DNA of 47,593 nt from Synechococcaceae cyanobacterium SM2_3_2. GTDB lineage: Bacteria > Cyanobacteriota > Cyanobacteriia > Thermostichales > Thermostichaceae. Numbering within the stretch: the stretch's first letter is position 1; the number at the start of each line of letters is the position of its first letter. Shown in pieces: positions 40,601 through 47,593 of this stretch. Where the stretch lies: the NCBI GenBank assembly GCA_012031565.1, contig JAAUUM010000006.1:1-47593 (forward strand), read 5' to 3'. Both the position numbers and the translations under genes were made by a program. The notes below the pieces were generated by a model. It saw only the letters and a program-made list of their open reading frames with translations. It was not told the origin of the DNA and searched no databases.

Positions 40601-41769
40601 GTGGGATCCCGGTGGACAAAGTGAGGAATAAGGCGGTGGGGCTGAGTCTACTGGAGAGCAATGCCTCTGAAGATGAAGTCTTTAATGTGCTGTTCCATCC
40701 CGGCTTCAGTGGCCGCAGTGCCGAGGAGGTGGACGATTTGGCAGGACGGGGTGTCGGCCTTGACGTGGTTCGCCGCAATATCTCTGAACTGCGGGGCAGT
40801 ATTCAGATCGATTCAGCCCTGGGCAAAGGCACCACCTTTACCATCCGCTTGCCCCTCACCCTCAGCATCTCCAAGGCTATGGTTTGCGTCAGCAACAAAG
40901 CCCTGATCGCCTTCCCCCTCGATGGTGTGGAGGAGATGTTGGACGTTCCCCAAGACGAAATCATCACCGACGAGCAAGGTCGCCCTACCATCCCCTGGCG
41001 GGATCAGCGGCTGCACTTCCAACCCTTGTCGCATCTGCTCAAATTTAGCCGTCCTCATGGCCGTCGAGGCACAGAGGTCTACAGCATCACCCAAGATGAA
41101 GGCATCGTGCCCATTGTGATCATCCAAAGCTCCGGCAATTATGTTGCCTTGCAGGTGGATAGCTTTGTGGAAGAGCAGGAGATCGTGATCAAACAGCTGC
41201 GGGGGCCTGTGCCCAAGCCGTTGGGTGTTGCTGGAGCCACCGTTTTGGGGAATGGTCGCGTCTTGCCCATCGCTGACATTCTGGAATTGGTGGACTTGGC
41301 CCAAGGTCGCACCCGTCGTGAACTGAGCCGCACGTGGGAGGGAATTGACCAAGGGACTCAAGATGAGGAGCAAGAGCATCTGACCACGGTGCTGATTGTG
41401 GACGACTCGATCACGGTGCGAGAGCTGCTATCCATGACCTTTCAGAAGGTGGGCTACCGAGTGGAGCAGGCCCGAGATGGCCAAGATGCCTGGGAGAAAC
41501 TGCGCGGTGGTCTGCCTTGCGATATCATCTTCTGCGATATCGAAATGCCTCGCATGGATGGATTACAGCTGTTGTCTCATCTGCGTCAGGATCCCCATCT
41601 TCAGGACATGCCGATTGCGATGCTGACCTCTCGTGGGGCAGAACGGCATCGTCAAACAGCACGGGAGTTGGGGGCTACCGCCTACTTCACCAAGCCCTAT
41701 CTGGAGGAGGAGCTGCTCAGCGCTGCCCACCGAATGTTGCAAGGGGAACGATTGCTCACCAGGGCATAG
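34658..41769 (+). CDS. cheA: Hybrid histidine kinase CheA with two Hpt domains, giant acidic region and receiver (frameshifted)
   Basis: The restored protein has about 2,370 residues. Two Hpt domains come first, with phospho-accepting His49 and His339, both in AAHSIKGGAA. An acidic, presumably disordered region of about 1,150 residues follows (about 555-1715). The kinase core then has a dimerisation helix (RVEVRHLDQINNLVGEM, from about 1722), the N-box (LVNNALVHGIE), DDGGGIP and GRGVGLDVV. A CheW-like regulatory domain and a receiver follow (FCDIEMPRMDG, phosphoacceptor Asp codon near 41536). The frame breaks at an A5 run (40522-40526). A sixth A restores SGKNPEGKIKIRAFYQG. The first frame alone would end at 40624. 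It is a PilL/TaxAY1-type kinase for pilus-based movement. A -1 slip on the A run is possible, but an error is simpler. Confidence 0.88.
37932..38247 (+). repeat. Internal direct repeat (about 127 bp, period 189 bp) in the CheA acidic region
   Basis: The segments 37932-38058 and 38121-38247 are nearly identical and encode SFEDFLGDPFADAEAE followed by GDLVAIFESEDD. The period of 189 bp (63 codons) preserves the frame. It indicates growth of the acidic region by recent duplication. Confidence 0.85.
38789..39121 (+). repeat. Three diverged repeats encoding SEEVQSDDSxFAGLDDLFG
   Basis: Units beginning at 38789, 38939 and 39041 encode (S/P)(T/S)L(D/G)(V/I)SEEVQSDDS(I/M)FAG(L/I)(D/E)DLFG. The spacing varies (150 and 102 bp), but the repeated core is well conserved, which suggests selection on the DDLFG motif or recurrent duplication. 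Confidence 0.8.
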
Positions 41770-41910
41770 GGAAGGGGGTCAGGACTAAGGTCACAATAAG
41801 GTTCCCTCAGGCGACTCTCGACCCCTTGAGTGGATCCTTGAGTGGAGATGATTTGACCCGCCCTGACCGTCTGTTTTCACACCCAGTTGATGTGGATCCC
41901 TTGGCTTGGT

Positions 41911-41949
41911 CAGGTTGGTTGATCAGGTTGGTTGGTCAGGTTGGTTGGT
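41911..41949. repeat. 13-bp tandem repeat, three copies
   Basis: CAGGTTGGTTGRT occurs three times head to tail (41911, 41924, 41937). It lies in the spacer between the convergent cheA and transglutaminase genes and reaches the stop of the latter. No hairpin-plus-T-tract terminator was seen here. Confidence 0.85.
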
Positions 41950-44318
41950 CAGGTCTGGGGAGGAGCAGCCGCCGGTGAATGGTGCTGCCATTGCCGTCGC
42001 AATGCTCTCAATTCTTGCCAGAGCAGCTTCAGTTCAGCGGTATCTAGGGGATCCCCGCCAAATCGAACCGCCATATAGCGTTCAATTAGCCGAATCGCCC
42101 GCTGGGGATCCCTGAGGGAGGAGCGATGCAATTCCTCGATCAAGGCTCCCGGACTCGACACCACCGGGATCCCCACTTGCTTAACCGTCAGCCGCAGTTG
42201 GGTATAGAGATGGGTGATCGCCGCCACCCGTTGTTGGGAACGGGGGATGGCAGGGTTGACCCACCGCAGACCCGCAAAAGCGAACCCCGGCAACAGCAGC
42301 CCCACCAACACCAAGCCAAGGCTGGACTGGGGCTGCCACAGGATTCCCATCAGGGATCCCCCCACCCCAGAAAGCACCAGCACCACCAGATAATCCTGAG
42401 CTTGCAACTGTCGATAGCGCCGCTGCTTGCCTCGGGATCCACCGATCGCCGTCATCATCGTCAGACCGATTAAGGGAATGGCATTCTGCTGAAGGCTGGC
42501 CCGCAAAGTGGGGATCCAATCCCGCAGTTGATCGCCCCAGTTGGCCTGTTCCCCCTGCCGTTGTCCCATCTGGCTCAGGGTTTCGGTCAGCTCCTGCAAT
42601 AGCTCCACCTGCGTTGCCAAGTCATACTGGATGACATATTTGATCCATTGAAACCGCAGCGCATCATAGGCTTGCCGCACGGGATCCCACCAGTCCCGTT
42701 GCAAGCTGACATTGGCCGCTGCTGGGGTGGGTTCAAAGCGCACCCAGCCATACTCCCCAAACGGCACCTCCACCCAAGAGTGAGCATCCGCGTTACGCAC
42801 CGACAGGTACCCCTGCCCCTGATTCCAACTGCCCCCAATGAAGCCCGTCACATTACGCGCTGGGATCCCGAGGCTGCGTAGCATGATCGCCATTGCCGTG
42901 GAAAAGTACTCGCAGTGTCCCTCTTGATGGGTGAACAGAAAAGCATCTAAGGGCGCCTGATCGCCGGGGTCAAACAGATTGACCGTATAGTCAAACGTGC
43001 TGGCCAAGGTATCTTGGATGGCCAGGGCCTTATCAAAATCGGTACTGGCGGTACGACTCCAGTCTTCGGCCAAATCTCGAATCTGGGGGTTAAAGTTATC
43101 GGGCAGTTGCAGATAGGCTGACGCCTGGGATCCCAGACTGGCCAAGATCGTCTCATGATCCACCTGCTGAAAAAAGCTGGCCTGACGGGGGGGAACTAAG
43201 CTGGTGACTTCATATTGGTAGGCAATGCGCTGGGGGAGTCGATGGTTGATATCCCCGGTTTCTGCTAGGCCCAGAGAGGTGTTGCGAAAACGATTGGGGC
43301 GATTGGCGCTGTTGCGGTTGGCCAGTTGCAAGTCAATCCAGGGATCCAAGTGGAATAAGGCATTGGTATCAATGGGATCCAAGAAAATACTTTGTACCAA
43401 CCGAGGAGCTGTTGGATCTGCCCGCAGTGCCTGCCAAGCGGGAGCCAAAGCGTTATTTGGCAGGCTGAACCGACTGTCACCATCAGCGGATAAAGACCGA
43501 GTATCCGTCAGGGTGCGCGACCAGACAAAGCCATCGTACTGATCAAAGCTCACCCCTTTCCAATACAGATTCTGGGGTCGCTCTGGGGATCCCAAGGGAA
43601 ACTCCACCCGCATCACCACGGTGGGATCACTCTTGAGGGTGCCAAAATCCCCCAATCGCACCTCCTCCGAGAAACCCGTTGACATGCCAGTGGCGCGAGA
43701 TTGTTGAGCCAAAAAGCCAAAACCAATTCGGGGAAACAAAAAGAAAAAGGCAATGGATCCCGCCAGCGCGATCACCGCCAGTCCCGTCAGATTGGCCAAA
43801 AACGCCCGATCCACCAGACGGGTCTGGACAGCAGCCTGGGGATGTTCCTCCACCTGAATCCGTAGATGATAGAGGGCAAAACTGATCAGGCCAATCATGG
43901 TGTAGGCAATAAACAACAGCCCAAAACTGATGTCCTCATTGAAAACAGTGGCAATGGCCATCAGCAAAAACGACAGCACCATCGTCTGCACATAGTCCGC
44001 CACCCGCTCCCGCTGAAACAACTTGGCGGCTGTCAGATAGAGCACCAGCCCAATTGCTGCATCAAAGGGCTGCACCAAGCCTGAGATGGCAAGGGCAATC
44101 AGGATCCCCAGCACCCCCAGGGTCAGAGGTCGCCAAATGTCCGCATACTGAGCCGGATCGATGCGGGGTTTGTCACAAAACCAACTGAGGATGCCGCCGA
44201 CGGTAAACGCCACCGCCACCACGGGATTCAAGGCTTGTCCCAGCCACAAGGCCAGCACCGCGATCGCCACCAAACCGTACACACCGAGTTTGTGCAGGGC
44301 ATCTAACCGCCAGGTCAT
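41949..44318 (-). CDS. Transglutaminase-like membrane protein (DUF3488/TgpA-type)
   Basis: This 789-residue protein is built like TgpA. About six N-terminal membrane helices (residues about 10-205, DUF3488 type) are followed by a periplasmic or lumenal part with a transglutaminase-like core. It then has another hydrophobic segment pair near residue 620-680 and a cytoplasmic C-terminal DUF4129-like tail (ALIEELHRSSLRDP to ERYMAVRFGGDPLD). The thiol-protease-type triad region is visible: Cys in EGHCEYFSTAMAIMLRSLGIPAR and His in NADAHSWVEVPFGEYGWVRFEPTP. Family members act on cell-surface peptides or proteins, but the substrate is unknown. uvrC lies upstream on the same strand. Confidence 0.85.
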   Translation of the reverse strand: MTWRLDALHKLGVYGLVAIAVLALWLGQALNPVVAVAFTVGGILSWFCDKPRIDPAQYADIWRPLTLGVLGILIALAISGLVQPFDAAIGLVLYLTAAKLFQRERVADYVQTMVLSFLLMAIATVFNEDISFGLLFIAYTMIGLISFALYHLRIQVEEHPQAAVQTRLVDRAFLANLTGLAVIALAGSIAFFFLFPRIGFGFLAQQSRATGMSTGFSEEVRLGDFGTLKSDPTVVMRVEFPLGSPERPQNLYWKGVSFDQYDGFVWSRTLTDTRSLSADGDSRFSLPNNALAPAWQALRADPTAPRLVQSIFLDPIDTNALFHLDPWIDLQLANRNSANRPNRFRNTSLGLAETGDINHRLPQRIAYQYEVTSLVPPRQASFFQQVDHETILASLGSQASAYLQLPDNFNPQIRDLAEDWSRTASTDFDKALAIQDTLASTFDYTVNLFDPGDQAPLDAFLFTHQEGHCEYFSTAMAIMLRSLGIPARNVTGFIGGSWNQGQGYLSVRNADAHSWVEVPFGEYGWVRFEPTPAAANVSLQRDWWDPVRQAYDALRFQWIKYVIQYDLATQVELLQELTETLSQMGQRQGEQANWGDQLRDWIPTLRASLQQNAIPLIGLTMMTAIGGSRGKQRRYRQLQAQDYLVVLVLSGVGGSLMGILWQPQSSLGLVLVGLLLPGFAFAGLRWVNPAIPRSQQRVAAITHLYTQLRLTVKQVGIPVVSSPGALIEELHRSSLRDPQRAIRLIERYMAVRFGGDPLDTAELKLLWQELRALRRQWQHHSPAAAPPQT

Positions 44319-44420
44319 GCCGGATCCTCCAGAGTTGTGGGGCGAGTTTTCACAGGCTAACTGCCTCGGGATCCCTTCAGCAAGCTAGATAGTCAGGATC
44401 AGAGGTAGTCGATTAGCCAG

Positions 44421-46327
44421 CTACAGGGATCCCACCCCTGCCGGATCTGGGTTGATGGGCTGGGAGTTTGGGCGCAGGGGATCCCCTTCGGGATGAAAGT
44501 AAAGATAGATCTGCTGGGCCAGCTTGGGGCCAATGCCGGGAACTTGGGCCAGCTGCTCGGGGGGGCAGTTTGGATCCGGGCGATGGAGCGAAACTCCTCC
44601 ATCAACAGCCGTTGTCGATGCTTGCCCAAGCCTGGAATATCCTCCAATGCAGACGTGGATGCCCGCACCTTGCGCTGTTGGCGGTGGTAGGAGAGGGCAA
44701 ACCGATGGGCCTCATCCCGCAGCCGTTGCAATAACATCCGGGCGGGGTCGGTGGGGGGCAATTTGATCGAGATCGGATTACCCGGCAGAAAAATCTCCTC
44801 CTCTCGCTTGGCCAAGCCAATCATGGGCAGATGCTCCAGCCCCAGTTCTTCCATAACCGCATAGACCGCCGACAGTTGTCCCTTGCCTCCATCGATCAAG
44901 ATCAAGTCCGGCTGCTGGTCAGGATCCAAATGGCTAAAGCGGCGGCGGGCCACCTCCGCATGGCTGGCATAGTCATCGGAATGGCCAGAGCGGATCTGGG
45001 GATTGCGGATTTTGTAGCGGCGATAGTGCTGCTTGGCGGGCAACCCATCCAAGAACACCACCTGGCTGGCCACCGCATCGGATCCCTGTACGTGGGAGAT
45101 GTCGTAGCCCTCCAGTCGATAGGGGGGTAGGGGCAGATCCAACACATCAGCTAGGCGTTGCAGGGCAGCTGAATCTCGATCCGCCAGCCGCTGGTTGCGC
45201 TCTAATTCCAACTTGGCATTGCGTTCCACCAGCTCGATCAGCTCGGCTTTGCTCTGCCGTTGGGGAGAAAGCAGACTGATTTTGCGCCCCTTTTTCTGAC
45301 TGAGCCAACTTTCCAAAAAATCCGCATCTGGCAGCTCATGCTGGGTCAAGATCTCGGTGGGAATCTCGACCGGATCGCAGTGCTGATAATGCTCCTGCAA
45401 GACCTTTTGCAAGATCAGGGCGGGATCATCCCCTTGGTTTTGGGCCATAAATCCCAATCGCCCCACCAGCTTACCTGCCCGCACCTGAAAGAGCTGAATA
45501 CAAGCCCGACTATCATTGGTGGCCAAGGCCAAGGCATCCCGTGAGACGGTGGAATTGGGCAGAGAAACCTTTTGGGATTCCCCCAGTTGGGACAGCCCCC
45601 GCACTTGATCCCGAAACCGAGCTGCTGCCTCGTAGTTTTCCTGAGCTGCTGCTTCCGCCATACGGGCCTGAATGGCAGTCAAAAGGGTATCGGTTTGCCC
45701 CTGAAAGATCATGGCCACCTGCATCAAGGTTTGCCGATAATCCTCGGGGGTAATGAGGTTTTGGCAGACACCGGGACAACGACCGATATCAAAGTTGAGG
45801 CAGGGACGATCTTTGTGGAGAGGTTTGGGCCGTTGGCGGAGGGGAAAGATTCGCTTGACCAAGCTGAGGGTATATCGCAGCAGTCCTACATCCGTATAGG
45901 GGCCATAGTATTTGTCTTTGGGGCGGTCTAAGCGGCGATTGCGGGTGATGTAGAGGTAGGGATAATCGTTAGACCATGTGATGCAGAGATAAGGATATTT
46001 TTTGTCGTCTTTAAGCAGGACATTATAGGGGGGCTGATGGGTCTTAATCAGGTTGTCTTCTAGCGCCAGAGCTTCATTTTCGGTGTCGGTGACGATAAAT
46101 TCGATCTCACAGACCTGAATCACCATCCGTTGGATCCGAGGGGATAGATCGCTGGTAAAGCGAAAGTAAGATCGCACCCGCGACCGCAGTTTTTTCGATT
46201 TGCCCACATACAGGATCTGATCGAGATGATCCCGCATTAAGTACACCCCTGGATCGGGGGGAATCTCTTTGAGTCGGGTTTCTAATAATTCTCGATTTTG
46301 TAGCAGGGGGGTGATGGTCACGGTCAC
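44421..46327 (-). CDS. uvrC: Excinuclease ABC subunit UvrC (frameshifted near the 3' end)
   Basis: UvrC makes both incisions in nucleotide excision repair. It starts at a GTG at 46327. Domains in order: a GIY-YIG nuclease ([22 protein letters not shown] in parts, residues about 26-100), a UvrB-binding coiled segment ([17 protein letters not shown]), and an RNase H-like C-terminal nuclease ([14 protein letters not shown] and [12 protein letters not shown]). A helix-hairpin-helix pair comes last ([13 protein letters not shown]). The frame is broken in the second HhH at a G7 run (44559-44565 on the plus strand). An eighth base restores [21 protein letters not shown] and a natural end at 44421, whereas the sequence as given runs on to 44399 with an unrelated tail. 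A homopolymer error is the likely cause. Confidence 0.93.
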
Positions 46328-46402
46328 TCAACAGACAAAGTGTGATGAAAAGTGTGATCAAGGGAAACAGGGATCCCTCTCAGTGTCCCTGATCGTAGTC
46401 TA

Positions 46403-46458
46403 TCGGGGTTGTCCAGTCGGGGTTGTCCAGTCGGGGTTGTTCAGTCGGGGTTGTCCAG
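46403..46458. repeat. 14-bp tandem repeat, four copies
   Basis: TCGGGGTTGTCCAG occurs four times head to tail (46403, 46417, 46431 with one change, 46445) in the 197-bp spacer between uvrC and the GDYXXLXY-type gene. It lies upstream of uvrC and could influence its leader. It has no coding potential of note. Confidence 0.9.
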
Positions 46459-46524
46459 TTGGCTCTGCCACGCCGGATCGAGTCTGCCATGAGACTGGGA
46501 TCCGGCTGGGATCATTGAGAAGGG

Positions 46525-47127
46525 TTAATAGGGCCGATCCTGTACCCACAACCTGACCAGTGCCGCATTGCCTCGGTCATCGATCTTGGCCTCAACGCGG
46601 GTTTGTTCCTGATATTGATTCATATCCACTTCCAAGGCGTCCCCCACCTCATCTGGGATGAAATACTGGCCCAGCCCCAGATCGAGCCGCCAGGATCCCC
46701 CCTGTGCGCGGATGGCCACATGATCGGCGGGCAGATCGCGGGGGTAGTCGATACTCACCGCCACCGGCTGCCAAGGGGCTGTGGGATCCATTGCTGCTGT
46801 TGGCGGGGCTAGCTGAATATAAAATTCCGGCTCATCAATCGCCTCGCCGCCAGGGAGATCCTGCAAAGTTGTGCGGTCGCCAATCTCGTAATTGAGGGTG
46901 ACATAGCGACCCCGCAGCAGATCATAGGGATCCACGGGTGCGGTTTGCAGATAAACAGTTGTGCCAGTGGCCAATGTAGCGGCTTTCTGGGCTGGGATTG
47001 TGGCGATGATCAGGACTTGAGCCACCAAGGGGATGAGAATTCGCCAAACCGGGATCCGAACCGTGGGATGAGATGGACGAGTTTGAAGGAGGGAAGAGGG
47101 GGAGGAGGGATCCATGTCTACAGTCAT
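46525..47127 (-). CDS. GDYXXLXY-domain membrane-anchored protein
   Basis: This 200-residue protein has an N-terminal membrane anchor (about residues 26-48, VWRILIPLVAQVLIIATI), followed by an extracytoplasmic beta-rich domain. The signature DPYDLLRGRYVTLNYEI matches the GDYXXLXY family, whose members in some bacteria are encoded with a partner membrane protein (DUF4401/DUF2157). No such partner is adjacent here. Function is unknown, and an envelope location is inferred from the anchor. An in-frame ATG at 47115 is an alternative start. It lies between uvrC and the Fur-family gene on the same strand. Confidence 0.78.
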   Translation of the reverse strand: MTVDMDPSSPSSLLQTRPSHPTVRIPVWRILIPLVAQVLIIATIPAQKAATLATGTTVYLQTAPVDPYDLLRGRYVTLNYEIGDRTTLQDLPGGEAIDEPEFYIQLAPPTAAMDPTAPWQPVAVSIDYPRDLPADHVAIRAQGGSWRLDLGLGQYFIPDEVGDALEVDMNQYQEQTRVEAKIDDRGNAALVRLWVQDRPY

Positions 47128-47247
47128 TGCCTGTGCCTGCTCATGCCGAAACTGTCTCTAGTTTGCTTGTTGATCTGACTTGATGGCAGACTCCTTGTGC
47201 CAGCGGGATCCCTGTCACACCAACACCACAACTCAGGCACGGTAATC

Positions 47248-47593
47248 TCAGGCACGGCAATCAGCACAGGTGCCATAAAAATCCAGCACATGATAGTCGA
47301 TCACAAAGCCATGTCGAGATGAAAGCTTGGACTCCAAGTCCTCCACAGGACAGATGGAGAGGGGTACCACCTTGCGGCACTGGGTACAAATCAGATGATG
47401 TCGGTTATGTCCATCGCTGGGGAGCATTTGGTAATAGGACTGGTGATCCCCCAGATTGACCGCCTGAAGTTGTCCTTCATTTTGCAGCGCCTCCAGAGAA
47501 CGGTAGACGGTAGCCAACCCCACCGATTGCTGCTCATTCCGCAGTTCCACAAAATCTCTGAGCCGATAGGGGTTGAGACCGATGGCTCAGCAA
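47248..47593 (-). CDS. Fur-family metal-responsive regulator (partial, frame disturbed)
   Basis: This partial Fur/Zur-type repressor is cut by the window edge. It shows the end of the DNA-binding winged helix (VGLATVYRSLEALQNEG) and the metal-binding C-terminal domain with HNRHHLICTQCRKVV and a second zinc pair CADCRA at the tail. The four cysteines (two CxxC) form the structural zinc site typical of the family. Upstream, the frame for LSHRSQPLSAQ (from 47593) does not join the main frame. One extra G and one extra T near 47545-47560 would give SAQEIFVELRN, the family-typical sequence. I read this as homopolymer undercalls, though this repair is less certain than the others. Zur is favoured over Fur only by general resemblance. 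Confidence 0.82.

Overview
The window is chromosomal DNA of a cyanobacterium. It carries the light-independent protochlorophyllide reductase genes chlL and chlN, chlorophyll synthase (chlG), the cytochrome b6f subunit petN, a ClpC-ClpR-ClpP3 protease locus, a Tic20-family protein and a type IV pilus-type phototaxis operon. The species cannot be named from the sequence. The most distinctive genome signature is an extreme excess of the palindrome GGATCC, often extended to GGGATCCC. I count about 50 copies in the first 10 kb, where about 2.4 would be expected by chance. The classical cyanobacterial HIP1 octamer GCGATCGC is almost absent.

Layout. Positions 1-9.7 kb: a partial lptB and a PHP phosphoesterase (minus strand), then ribD, a J-domain protein, an intein-split B12-dependent ribonucleotide reductase (nrdJ), a potassium-channel-like protein with an unusual pore, and cysH. 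Positions 9.8-12.2 kb: petN, a small membrane protein, and a convergent SLH-domain envelope protein with a Thr-Pro-rich tail. Positions 12.8-16.1 kb: chlL, a Uma2-family gene, chlN and initiator tRNA. Positions 16.4-20.2 kb (minus): a tocopherol-type methyltransferase, a Cry-DASH photolyase and two small conserved hypotheticals. Positions 20.4-23.5 kb: a Tic20-family protein, a PCP_red-domain small protein, an exported hypothetical and chlG. Positions 23.7-27.9 kb (minus): clpP3, clpR, clpC and tRNA-Arg(ACG). Positions 28.4-41.8 kb: a chemotaxis-like operon encoding a PatA-type regulator, two CheY proteins, CheW, an MCP and a giant hybrid CheA. Positions 41.9-47.6 kb (minus): a transglutaminase-like membrane protein, uvrC, a GDYXXLXY-type protein and a partial Fur-family regulator.

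Functional themes are chlorophyll and photosynthesis (chlL, chlN, PCP_red protein, chlG, petN, tocopherol methylation), an essential-type Clp protease whose unfoldase and both ring subunits are neighbours, and a complete pilus/phototaxis signalling pathway. In that pathway the receptor and the kinase share very long acidic disordered regions with recurrent DDLF-like motifs, which is the best candidate here for something undescribed.

Sequence quality. Four conserved genes (lptB, cheA, uvrC and the Fur-family gene) are each broken by indels that are restored by changing mononucleotide run lengths by one base. This pattern points to homopolymer sequencing or assembly errors rather than four independent pseudogenes, and I annotate these genes as single reading units with that warning. 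I saw no CRISPR array, insertion sequence, prophage or rRNA.
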